Positions 7,182 to 13,046 of a stretch of 13,046 nt of DNA are shown here, one piece after another; positions within the stretch are counted from its first letter, which is position 1; every line of letters starts with the position of its first letter. Origin of the DNA: an uncultured bacterium. GTDB taxonomy: Bacteria; Actinomycetota; Actinomycetes; S36-B12. Under the pieces are notes generated by a model. The model worked only from the letters and a program-made list of their open reading frames with translations. It made no database searches and had not been told where the DNA came from. The stretch spans positions 1-13,046 of the forward strand of contig CAITYI010000039.1 of the NCBI GenBank assembly GCA_903896585.1, in the 5' to 3' direction. The position numbers and the translations under genes were made by a program.

Positions 7182-7705
7182 TGTCCAGAAATACCTTGTC
7201 CGTATTGGTGCAGGACCAACCTGGGGTGCTCGCAAGGGTTGCGAGTTTATTCTCGCGTCGAGGATTCAATATTGAGTCTCTGGCGGTGGGTCCAACTGAG
7301 GTGCCTAATATTTCTCGCATGACCATTGTGGTGAATGTGGAAGATCTTCCGCTTGAGCAAGTTACCAAGCAGCTCAACAAATTAATCAATGTCTTGAAGA
7401 TTGTGGAACTTGAGCCCGATCAATCCGTTCAGCGCGAAATTATGCTGGTCAAAGTCAAGGCAGATCTCGAGACGCGCAGCCACATATTGGAGACTGTACA
7501 ACTATTTCGAGCCAAGGTGGTCGATGTCGCTCACGATGCAGTCACCATCGAGGCTACTGGGGCACACGAAAAACTCAGCGCACTGTTGAAGGTGCTTGAG
7601 CCATATGGCATCCGAGAGCTGGTGCAGTCAGGCATGGTCGCTATGGGTAGGGGTTCTCGCTCAATCAGTGACCGTACGGTTAGATCTGCAGATAAATCAG
7701 CTTAA
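7181..7705 (+). CDS. ilvN: Acetolactate synthase, small regulatory subunit
   Basis: Regulatory partner of IlvB. It activates the catalytic subunit and confers feedback inhibition by valine. 174 residues, typical of actinobacterial IlvN. The N-terminal ACT domain (about 4-78) has LSVLVQDQPGVLARVASLFSRRGFNIESL, with Gly15 and Asn30 in the loop that binds valine in characterised homologues. The C-terminal ALS_ss_C domain spans roughly 85-160, beginning with REIMLVKVKAD. The start is GTG, sharing one base with the ilvB stop (TAGTG, 7179-7183); GAGG (7173-7176) and a GGGGGA (7165-7170) lie upstream. The overlap indicates coupled expression with ilvB. The last 15 residues are polar and probably disordered. 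Confidence 0.96.
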   Translation: MSRNTLSVLVQDQPGVLARVASLFSRRGFNIESLAVGPTEVPNISRMTIVVNVEDLPLEQVTKQLNKLINVLKIVELEPDQSVQREIMLVKVKADLETRSHILETVQLFRAKVVDVAHDAVTIEATGAHEKLSALLKVLEPYGIRELVQSGMVAMGRGSRSISDRTVRSADKSA

Positions 7706-7733
7706 GCATTAATTCAAGCCTCGTACTCATACT

Positions 7734-7755
7734 CAACACTCGAAATCCAACACTC
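7734..7755. repeat. Short direct repeat CAACACTC before ilvC
   Basis: CAACACTC occurs at 7734-7741 and 7748-7755, a 14-base offset, within an A/C-rich stretch that also has ACTCA at 7725 and 7731. It occupies the 69-bp ilvN-ilvC gap just before the ribosome binding site. The composition suggests an unstructured spacer; the repeat could be a chance result of the low-complexity sequence. Confidence 0.6.
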
Positions 7756-7762
7756 AACAAAT

Positions 7763-7768
7763 AAGGAG
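7763..7768 (+). promoter_or_regulatory. ilvC Shine-Dalgarno
   Basis: AAGGAG lies six bases before the ilvC ATG, a close match to the 16S rRNA tail complement. It indicates independent and strong initiation on ilvC within the ilvBNC transcript. Confidence 0.85.
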
Positions 7769-7774
7769 AGCTCC

Positions 7775-8803
7775 ATGGCCGTCATGTTTTATGAAACCGA
7801 TGCTGATCTTGATCTGATCAAGTCGCGGAAAGTAGCCATTATTGGATTCGGAAGTCAAGGACATGCCCATGCGCTGTCTCTGTCGGATTCAGGGGTGGAT
7901 GTTCGCGTTGGGTTGGCAGAAGGATCCAAGAGCCGTGCTAAAGCGGAAGCTGCTGGACTAAGAGTTGTGGATCCAGCAACAGCGGCTGCCGAAGCAGATC
8001 TCATCATGATGTTAGTGCCAGATCCCGTTCAGAAAAAGCTATACGATGAATCTATTCTTCCGAACCTGCAAGAGGGTGACGCACTCTTTTTCGCGCACGG
8101 ATTCAATATTCGATTCGGGTACATTAAACCTCCAGCATTTGTAGATGTATGCATGGTGGCGCCAAAGGGCCCCGGCCACCTGGTCCGTCGGGAGTTCTCG
8201 GCGGGACGAGGAGTCCCGGTACTCATCGCGGTTGAGCAGGATCATTCCGGTCAAGCATTGGCATTGGCTTTGAGCTACGCCGCCGCTATTGGCGGTCTGA
8301 AAGCTGGAGGTATCAAGACCACGTTTACAGAGGAGACCGAAACTGATCTCTTTGGCGAGCAGGCGGTTTTGTGCGGAGGGGCGTCGCAGCTTGTCATGTA
8401 TGGATTTGAGACTCTGATTGAAGCTGGCTACCAACCAGAAGTTGCCTACTTCGAATGTCTGCATGAACTTAAGCTGATAGTTGATCTTATGTACGAAGGC
8501 GGTATTGCCAAGCAACGCTGGAGTGTTTCTGACACGGCTGAGTTCGGCGATTACGTATCCGGCCCGCGCGTTATTGACGAGAACGTCAAAGTGAATATGA
8601 AAGCAGTTCTTGCGGATATTCAGAATGGTTCATTCGCGGATCGCTTCGTCACTGACTACAACAACGGCAGTTCGGAGTTCTTGGAATTACGTGCCAAGGG
8701 AGAAAAGCACCCCATCGAAGCAGTCGGGCGCAAGCTCCGATCCATGATGTCTTGGGTATCGGGTGGCGATAAAGATTACGTTGAGGGAACTGCTCAAAGG
8801 TAG
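7775..8803 (+). CDS. ilvC: Ketol-acid reductoisomerase (NADP+), class I
   Basis: Isomerises and reduces 2-acetolactate or 2-aceto-2-hydroxybutyrate to the dihydroxy acid, the second common step of valine/isoleucine synthesis and the supplier of IlvD. 342 residues, short class I form. The Rossmann motif is GFGSQGHAHA (24-33). The following loop, with Ser51 and Ser53 (EGSKSRAKA), fits NADPH preference. Catalytic and metal residues sit at the usual class I positions: His108, Lys131 (VAPKGPGHLVRR), Asp191 and Glu195 (TDLFGEQAVLCGG), Glu227, Glu231 and Ser252. In the segment normally FNIHFG the sequence is FNIRFGY (110-116), so the second His is Arg; this is not the catalytic His. Strong AAGGAG before the ATG. 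It closes the ilvBNC unit; only a weak hairpin without a T run follows. Confidence 0.97.
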   Translation: MAVMFYETDADLDLIKSRKVAIIGFGSQGHAHALSLSDSGVDVRVGLAEGSKSRAKAEAAGLRVVDPATAAAEADLIMMLVPDPVQKKLYDESILPNLQEGDALFFAHGFNIRFGYIKPPAFVDVCMVAPKGPGHLVRREFSAGRGVPVLIAVEQDHSGQALALALSYAAAIGGLKAGGIKTTFTEETETDLFGEQAVLCGGASQLVMYGFETLIEAGYQPEVAYFECLHELKLIVDLMYEGGIAKQRWSVSDTAEFGDYVSGPRVIDENVKVNMKAVLADIQNGSFADRFVTDYNNGSSEFLELRAKGEKHPIEAVGRKLRSMMSWVSGGDKDYVEGTAQR

Positions 8804-8841
8804 CCCTGTTTACCTCCTGAGACGAGTGATTTTGGCCGCAT

Positions 8842-8847
8842 TAGACT
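8842..8847 (+). promoter_or_regulatory. -10 element for a leaderless serA transcript
   Basis: TAGACT (T1, A2, A5 or equivalent and T6 kept) ends six bases before the GTG at 8854, the same spacing seen before gatC, the ilvB leader and leuB. No good -35 box and no Shine-Dalgarno are visible in the 50-bp ilvC-serA gap. Confidence 0.4.
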
Positions 8848-8853
8848 TGACCG

Positions 8854-10434
8854 GTGTCCAAAGCCAAAGTTCTTATTGCCGAAGAATTATCACCCGCCAC
8901 GGTTGAAGCCCTAGGTCCAGATTTTGACATTGTTCACTGTGACGGTGCCAATCGAGAAGAGTTACTTTCTGCCATAGTGGATGTGGATGCGTTGCTCGTG
9001 CGATCTGCCACGCAGGTCGATTCTGAGGCACTTGCAGCCGCAAAGCAACTCAAGGTCGTTGCTAGAGCTGGAGTTGGGTTAGACAATGTAGATGTCAAGG
9101 CCGCCACCCAAGCAGGTGTCATGGTGGTGAACGCTCCAACGTCAAATATTGTGAGCGCGGCCGAGTTGGCTGTCGCCCTGATGCTGGCAAGTGCGCGGCA
9201 TATCGTTCCGGCAAATGAAGCCCTCCATAAGGGTGAGTGGAAGCGCAGTAAGTACACGGGCGTTGAGATTGCCGACAAAGTCGTCGGGATTGTCGGACTG
9301 GGCCGAATCGGAGTACTCGTCGCACAACGATTGAGCTCTTTTGGTGTTCAACTCATTGCGTACGATCCTTATGTGCAACCGGCTAGGGCAGCTCAATTAG
9401 GGGTTCGCATGGTTACTCTGGATGAACTGCTCGCGGAAAGTGATTTCATCACTGTCCATCTTCCTAAGACACCGGAGACCATCGGGTTAATCGGCCATGA
9501 AGAATTACACAAGACCAAACCGACTGTGCATATTGTGAATGCTGCTCGTGGGGGAATCGTCGATGAAACGGCGCTCTACCAGGCGCTGATCGAAGGTCGA
9601 GTTGCGGGCGCTGGAATCGATGTCTATGCAAAAGAGCCTTGTACCGATTCACCCCTGTTTACGCTCGAGAATGTTGTTGCGACTCCCCACTTAGGCGCAT
9701 CCACCGATGAAGCCCAAGAGAAAGCTGGTATCTCGGTTGCCCGCTCCGTCCGATTGGCACTTGCTGGGGAGCTCGTCCCCGATGCCGTTAATGTGCAAGG
9801 TGGCCAACTACACGAGGATCTCAAGCCTCTTGTTCCCCTTGCCGAAAAATTGGGTGCTATTGCTTGTTCACTAGCGCCCGCGGCTGTTGCACGGGTAGAT
9901 GTCATTGTGCTGGGCGATGTTGCCGATCATGATGTTCGTGTTCTGGAGCTCAGCGCCTTAAAGGGAGTCTTCCAGACTTTGGTTCATGACCCGGTCTCGT
10001 TTGTGAATGCACCGGTCTTGGCAGAGGCTCGAGGGGTCGAAGTTGTTTTGACCACCGACAAAACATCTGATGACCATAGAAACCTCGTGAGAGTTGTTTT
10101 GACCCTCACTGATGGCACAAAGGTTGGAGTGGCAGGCACTGTCACGGGTTCTCGTTTCGCTGAGAAAATTGTGGAAGTGGACAATTTCAGTGTCGATGTC
10201 CCGCTCAGTCAACATATGGCCTTTTTCCGGTATCACGATCGACCCGGTGTAGTTGGAGTTGTCGGTAATCTCTTAGGTAGAGAAAATGTCAATATCGCGG
10301 GCATGCAGGTCAGCCGCGATGACACGGGACATGCACTCATTGCTTTAACCGTTGACTCAGAAATTGCTCCCGAATCAATTGATCTGATTGTTTCGGAAAT
10401 TCAGGCGCACTCTGGTCGAGCGGTCAATCTCTAG
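8854..10434 (+). CDS. serA: D-3-phosphoglycerate dehydrogenase, long form with intervening and ACT domains
   Basis: NAD-dependent oxidation of 3-phosphoglycerate to 3-phosphohydroxypyruvate, the first step of serine synthesis. 526 residues, matching the long actinobacterial type. The catalytic/nucleotide-binding core covers roughly 1-312: GLGRIG (148-153) with Asp171 after the second strand for NAD, and catalytic Arg232 (NAARGG), Glu261 (AKEP) and His279 (TPHLGAST). The allosteric substrate-binding (ASB) domain lies around 318-450, and the ACT domain at about 456-526 (MAFFRYHDRPGVVG...NIAGMQVSRD) is the expected serine-binding module. The start is GTG giving MSKAKVLIAEELS; there is no Shine-Dalgarno, but a TAGACT hexamer sits six bases upstream. 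It follows ilvC by 50 bp and converges on leuA, with five bases between the two stop codons. Confidence 0.97.
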   Translation: MSKAKVLIAEELSPATVEALGPDFDIVHCDGANREELLSAIVDVDALLVRSATQVDSEALAAAKQLKVVARAGVGLDNVDVKAATQAGVMVVNAPTSNIVSAAELAVALMLASARHIVPANEALHKGEWKRSKYTGVEIADKVVGIVGLGRIGVLVAQRLSSFGVQLIAYDPYVQPARAAQLGVRMVTLDELLAESDFITVHLPKTPETIGLIGHEELHKTKPTVHIVNAARGGIVDETALYQALIEGRVAGAGIDVYAKEPCTDSPLFTLENVVATPHLGASTDEAQEKAGISVARSVRLALAGELVPDAVNVQGGQLHEDLKPLVPLAEKLGAIACSLAPAAVARVDVIVLGDVADHDVRVLELSALKGVFQTLVHDPVSFVNAPVLAEARGVEVVLTTDKTSDDHRNLVRVVLTLTDGTKVGVAGTVTGSRFAEKIVEVDNFSVDVPLSQHMAFFRYHDRPGVVGVVGNLLGRENVNIAGMQVSRDDTGHALIALTVDSEIAPESIDLIVSEIQAHSGRAVNL

Positions 10435-10462
10435 TAAATCTATCCGCGAACGGATCTATTTA
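10435..10462. terminator. Bidirectional terminator hairpin shared by serA and leuA
   Basis: An inverted repeat starts right after the serA stop: TAAAT (10435-10439), CT, ATCCG (10442-10446), loop CGAA, CGGAT (10451-10455), CT, ATTTA (10458-10462). That gives two 5-bp stems separated by a symmetric two-base internal loop. The A/T-rich outer arms act as the U-tract on either strand. The leuA stop codon (complement of 10440-10442) lies inside it. T tracts are short, so efficiency is uncertain. Confidence 0.6.
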
Positions 10463-12176
10463 CAGCGCTGATAATCGCCTTTAATGACGATGTAGTAATC
10501 GATGGATCAATGCCCACTCCCCAGAGAACCTTGCCATTGACTGCGCACTCAAGGTAGGCAGCAGCAGTTGCATCTCCACCGGAACTCATGGCATGTTCGG
10601 CATAATCCAGAACTCGTACATCAATTCCATGTGAGTGAAGTGCTGCGCAGAAGGCAGCGATGGGGCCATTACCGACTCCAGAGATTGTCACGAGGTCTTC
10701 TCCATCTGTTATTACCGCGACCACGGAAGTTTCACCGTCCACATCAGAGTCTTGTTTGATGCTGACAAGCGAAAAGCGTCCCCATGGGGACTGTGGATCG
10801 GGGAGGTACTCGTGGCTAAACGTTTCCCACATGGCACTCGGTGCAACTTCACCGCCTTCGGAGTCCGTAACTCGCTGAATTACTTGGGAAAATTCAATCT
10901 GTAATCTTCGAGGGAGATCAAGACGATGTTCGGTTCGCATGATGTAAGCCACACCACCCTTACCAGATTGAGAGTTCACTCGAATCACAGCTTCATAGGT
11001 CCGACCAACATCTTGTGGATCGATGGGCAGGTAGGGGACATTCCAGGTGAAGTCGTCGACACTAATTCCAGCGGCATCGGCATCGGCCTTCATGGCATTG
11101 AGGCCCTTGTTGATTGCGTCCTGATGTGAACCTGAGAATGCGGTAAAAACCAAGTCTCCGCCATATGGGTGTCGTTCATGAACAGGAATTTGGTTGCAGT
11201 ACTCGACTGTTCTCCGAACTTCATCGATGTTACTGAAATCAATCTGAGGATCAATGCCCTGACTAAATAAGTTCATGCCCAAAGTGACCAAGCACACGTT
11301 CCCAGTGCGCTCGCCATTGCCGAATAGGCAACCTTCGATTCGGTCAGCTCCTGCAAGGTATCCCAATTCGGCAGCGGCAACGCCGGTGCCACGATCGTTA
11401 TGGGGGTGAAGTGATAAGACGATGCTGTCCCGGCGCGCAAGATTTCGGTGCATCCACTCAATGGAATCGGCGTACACGTTGGGAGTTGCCATTTCTACCG
11501 TGGCGGGGAGGTTCAAGATCACCTTTCGATCCGGCGTTGGCTGCCACACGTCCGTCACGGCATCACAGATCTCAAGAGCGAATTCCAATTCCGTGCCCGT
11601 GTAAGACTCAGGCGAGTATTCAAAGTAAATCTCAGTGTCGGGGGTAATTTCTGCCGCGTACTTTAGACACAGTTCTGCTCCATGGACGGCAATATCGCGT
11701 ATACCGGCTTTATCCAGGCCGAAAACCACTCGCCGCTGCAGTGTTGAGGTGGAGTTGTATAGGTGCACTATTGCCTGTTTGGCGCCGATGAGCGATTCGA
11801 ATGTTCGCTCAATTAAGTGTTCGCGCGATTGGGTTAAAACCTGAATGACCACGTCATCTGGGATCCGATCCTGCTCAATAATTTGACGAACGAAATCGAA
11901 ATCTGTCTGGGATGCTGAGGGAAACCCAACTTCTATCTCCTTGTAACCCATGCTTACGAGCAGGTCAAACATGGCCATCTTCCGAGCGGGCGTCATGGGG
12001 TCAATGAGAGCTTGGTTGCCATCTCGAAGGTCCACCGCGCACCAGCGGGGCGCTTGGGTTGCGGTCTTCTGTGGCCAGGTGCGATCAGGCAATTCGATAG
12101 GGGTAAATGGTCGATATCGGTGAATCGGCATCGGTGAAGCTTTTTGAATGTTCTGTTCGTTGAAGTTATGAGACAC
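10440..12176 (-). CDS. leuA: 2-isopropylmalate synthase, long actinobacterial form
   Basis: Condenses acetyl-CoA with 2-oxoisovalerate (made by IlvBN, IlvC and IlvD) in the first committed step of leucine synthesis. 578 residues, of the long form with an N-terminal extension and a C-terminal leucine-sensing domain. The TIM-barrel catalytic part starts at about residue 45 with WCAVDLRDGNQALIDPM (metal Asp52, Arg51), and has the metal-binding HPHND motif (His257, His259) and GNGERTGNVCLVTLGMNL (286-302). The regulatory domain occupies about 440-578 with SGVGNGPIAAFCAALH and DATAAAYLECAVNGK. The GTG start at 12176 is chosen because GGAGGA (12186-12181) lies 4-5 bases upstream; the ATG at residue 16 is less likely. 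It is transcribed toward serA and away from leuB, and has its own leader with Leu codons. Its stop codon is inside the shared terminator hairpin. Confidence 0.96.
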   Translation of the reverse strand: MSHNFNEQNIQKASPMPIHRYRPFTPIELPDRTWPQKTATQAPRWCAVDLRDGNQALIDPMTPARKMAMFDLLVSMGYKEIEVGFPSASQTDFDFVRQIIEQDRIPDDVVIQVLTQSREHLIERTFESLIGAKQAIVHLYNSTSTLQRRVVFGLDKAGIRDIAVHGAELCLKYAAEITPDTEIYFEYSPESYTGTELEFALEICDAVTDVWQPTPDRKVILNLPATVEMATPNVYADSIEWMHRNLARRDSIVLSLHPHNDRGTGVAAAELGYLAGADRIEGCLFGNGERTGNVCLVTLGMNLFSQGIDPQIDFSNIDEVRRTVEYCNQIPVHERHPYGGDLVFTAFSGSHQDAINKGLNAMKADADAAGISVDDFTWNVPYLPIDPQDVGRTYEAVIRVNSQSGKGGVAYIMRTEHRLDLPRRLQIEFSQVIQRVTDSEGGEVAPSAMWETFSHEYLPDPQSPWGRFSLVSIKQDSDVDGETSVVAVITDGEDLVTISGVGNGPIAAFCAALHSHGIDVRVLDYAEHAMSSGGDATAAAYLECAVNGKVLWGVGIDPSITTSSLKAIISAVNRSVRG

Positions 12177-12180
12177 GTGG

Positions 12181-12260
12181 TCCTCCGCGGTTGAGTTTCT
12201 GAGGGTCCCCCGGTGCTATGAACTCCCGCGACGAGGATCCGGCGGTCTAGGCCTCGGCGC
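12181..12260 (-). promoter_or_regulatory. leuA Shine-Dalgarno switch: competing RNA stems
   Basis: On the minus strand GCGCCGAGG (12260-12252) pairs with CCTCGTCGC (12236-12228), eight pairs with one C-T mismatch. The same downstream arm can instead pair with the ribosome binding site: TCCTC (12237-12233) with GAGGA (12185-12181) plus CGC (12230-12228) with GCG (12188-12186). Inside that lies GAGTT (12225-12221) with AACTC (12197-12193). The first fold frees the leuA Shine-Dalgarno and the second hides it. The upstream arm comes just before the leader stop codon, so ribosome position could decide. A conserved pseudoknot called the LEU element has been described before actinobacterial leuA; whether this region is one needs alignment. 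Confidence 0.5.
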
Positions 12261-12318
12261 GGCTATTAAGCAGGAGGTCAAGGAAAACCCGTTGCCGCCG
12301 TGAAGGATTAATGCCCAT
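12247..12318 (-). CDS. leuA leader peptide with clustered Leu codons
   Basis: A 23-codon frame from ATG (12318-12316) to TAG (12249-12247). Residues 11-23 read VFLDLLLNSRAEA, encoded by CTT GAC CTC CTG CTT for the Leu cluster (12282-12268). A TAG codon lies in frame only four codons upstream of the ATG, and no other start codon exists in the frame. The predicted transcription start is about three bases before ATG, so initiation is nearly leaderless. Too short for family recognition; the assignment rests on Leu enrichment, position before leuA, and overlap with the switchable stems. No T-run terminator follows it, which points to translational rather than transcriptional attenuation. Confidence 0.65.
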   Translation of the reverse strand: MGINPSRRQRVFLDLLLNSRAEA

Positions 12319-12327
12319 AATCCCTGC

Positions 12328-12357
12328 AGCCTAGCACCGCAGGTTGATCCGCCTCAA
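12328..12357 (-). promoter_or_regulatory. Promoter of the leuA leader
   Basis: On the minus strand a -35 box TTGAGG (12357-12352, four of six) and a -10 box TAGGCT (12333-12328, T1, A2 and T6 kept) are 18 bp apart. The expected start point is near 12321, immediately before the leader ATG. Confidence 0.5.
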
Positions 12358-12381
12358 GTGTGTGAAGGGATTCAAAATCAA

Positions 12382-12421
12382 TCGGGTGACTCCCGAGTGT
12401 TTATCCCGAGGTAATCTCGGG
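12382..12421. promoter_or_regulatory. Cluster of CTCGGG half-sites, candidate operator
   Basis: Two inverted repeats, both with five-base spacers: TCGGG-TGACT-CCCGA (12382-12396) and CCCGAG-GTAAT-CTCGGG (12405-12421). Their centres are 24 bp apart. They contain four copies of one half-site in alternating orientation. The second palindrome covers the -35 position of the leuB promoter. No T run follows, so a terminator is unlikely. It resembles a repressor-binding region; in Corynebacterium the IclR-type regulator LtbR controls leuB, but I have not matched its site here. Confidence 0.5.
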
Positions 12422-12434
12422 GTATCGGACTGAC

Positions 12435-12440
12435 TAATCT
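12435..12440 (+). promoter_or_regulatory. -10 element for a leaderless leuB transcript
   Basis: TAATCT ends six bases before the leuB ATG. No Shine-Dalgarno is present in those bases. The -35 position falls in the second CTCGGG palindrome and has no match to TTGACA. Confidence 0.45.
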
Positions 12441-12446
12441 GCGTCC

Positions 12447-13046
12447 ATGACTCGTTCATATTCCATTGCGTTAATTCCGGGCGACGGCATTGGCACTGAA
12501 GTGATCGCAGAGGCGGTCAAAGTTCTCCAAGCGGTTGCAATCTATGCCGATTGTGAATTCGAGACCACCGACTACGACCTGGGGGCCCGCAGGTACAACG
12601 AAACCGGGGAGTTATTGCCTGAATCGGTCATTGAAGATTTGCGATCACACGATGCAATATTGTTGGGTGCAATTGGCGATCCGTCAGTCCCTCCTGGGGT
12701 ACTCGAGCGGGGAGTGCTGCTGCCACTTAGATTTGTCATGGATCACCATGTCAATCTGCGCCCGGTCAAGTTGTATCCGGGTGTCGTCGGCCCACTTGCA
12801 GGTAAGAGCCCAGCCGATATTGATTTCGTGGTGTGCCGCGAGGGCACAGAAGGTCCTTATGTAGGAGCCGGCGGCGTTCTGCGCAAAGGCACCCCCCAGG
12901 AGGTAGCGGTCGAGGAAAGCCTCAATACCGCATTTGGAGTTGAGCGGATTGTGCGCGATGCATTCGAACGAGCCAGTAAACGTCGCAAACACGTGACGCT
13001 GGTCCACAAGACCAACGTATTAGTCAATGCGGGGAGCCTGTGGAAA
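12447..13046 (+). CDS. leuB: 3-isopropylmalate dehydrogenase (partial, N-terminal 200 residues)
   Basis: NAD-dependent oxidative decarboxylation of 3-isopropylmalate in leucine synthesis. The frame is open for exactly 200 codons to the window edge, somewhat over half of a usual 340-residue enzyme. It begins MTRSYSIALIPGDGIG and shows the actinobacterial signature LGAIGDPSVPPGVLERG (73-89). Substrate-binding residues are visible: Arg95, Arg105, Arg131 (CREGTEGPY), Tyr138 and Lys188 (VHKTNV). The ATG at 12447 has no Shine-Dalgarno but sits six bases after TAATCT, so it is probably leaderless. It is divergent from leuA across 270 bp of regulatory sequence. The C-terminal part, with the metal-binding Asp residues, lies outside the window. 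Confidence 0.95.
   Translation, partial: MTRSYSIALIPGDGIGTEVIAEAVKVLQAVAIYADCEFETTDYDLGARRYNETGELLPESVIEDLRSHDAILLGAIGDPSVPPGVLERGVLLPLRFVMDHHVNLRPVKLYPGVVGPLAGKSPADIDFVVCREGTEGPYVGAGGVLRKGTPQEVAVEESLNTAFGVERIVRDAFERASKRRKHVTLVHKTNVLVNAGSLWK

Noticed and set aside
8798..8815. AGGTA...TACCT inverted repeat at the ilvC stop as a terminator
   Set aside because: Only five pairs with an eight-base loop and no T run; too weak to call.
12174..12179. CACGTG palindrome across the leuA start codon as a binding site
   Set aside because: A lone six-base palindrome formed by the GTG start and flanking bases; no supporting context.
12405..12421. CCCGAG-GTAAT-CTCGGG as an intrinsic terminator
   Set aside because: It is followed by GGTATCGG on the plus strand with no T run, and there is no plus-strand gene just upstream that it could end. 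The half-site cluster fits an operator better.
12684..13006. Minus-strand open frame opposite the start of leuB
   Set aside because: The plus-strand frame is an unmistakable LeuB running off the window edge; the antisense frame is its shadow.
1..13046. Novel or mobile system (defence, phage, CRISPR, insertion sequence)
   Set aside because: Every gene is a recognised housekeeping enzyme with intact motifs; no transposase, integrase, spaced repeats or anomalous gene is present.

Overview
The window is a block of actinobacterial core metabolism. In order it holds the end of an unidentified upstream gene, gatC-gatA-gatB, ilvD, ilvB-ilvN-ilvC, serA, an inverted leuA, and the first 200 codons of leuB. 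Three things point to Actinomycetota. The protein signatures are of that type: GatA with GGSGGGSAAA, a 526-residue SerA with an extra domain before ACT, the long LeuA, and LeuB with LGAIGDPSVPPGVLERG. The gene neighbourhood gatCAB ... ilvBNC ... serA ... leuB matches the order known from many actinobacteria. Several starts also look leaderless. GC content looks moderate by eye, lower than in soil streptomycetes or mycobacteria, so an aquatic or otherwise reduced-GC actinobacterium is plausible. I cannot fix the family from this window.

Layout. 109-3421 is a translationally coupled gatCAB operon (two ATGA overlaps) for the glutamyl/aspartyl-tRNA amidotransferase. It is followed by a 17-bp tandem repeat and ilvD (3499-5202). 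Next comes a 230-bp control region with a promoter, a 14-codon leader peptide carrying Val-Val-Val-Ile, a pause hairpin and an intrinsic terminator. This is a complete transcription attenuator for ilvB-ilvN-ilvC (5433-8803). serA (8854-10434) appears to have its own leaderless start. It converges on leuA (minus strand, 12176-10440) with 5 bp between the stop codons and a shared hairpin there. The 270-bp region between leuA and leuB holds divergent promoters, a leuA leader peptide with four Leu codons close together (Leu-Asp-Leu-Leu-Leu), RNA arms that can hide or expose the leuA Shine-Dalgarno, and a cluster of CTCGGG half-sites in front of leuB.

How the genes work together. IlvBN (acetohydroxyacid synthase), IlvC and IlvD form the common valine/isoleucine pathway. 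Its product 2-oxoisovalerate is the substrate of LeuA, and LeuB performs the later oxidative step to leucine. SerA starts serine synthesis, and GatCAB completes Gln-tRNA and/or Asn-tRNA. The ilvB and leuA leaders are each tuned to their own end product: Val/Ile codons with a transcription terminator, and Leu codons with a Shine-Dalgarno switch.

I see no mobile element, CRISPR array, tRNA/rRNA gene or novel defence-type system. The interesting content is regulatory: the two leaders, the recurring TANNNT-N6-start geometry, short tandem repeats before three ilv genes, and the operator-like cluster before leuB. No stretch over 300 bp lacks a gene.
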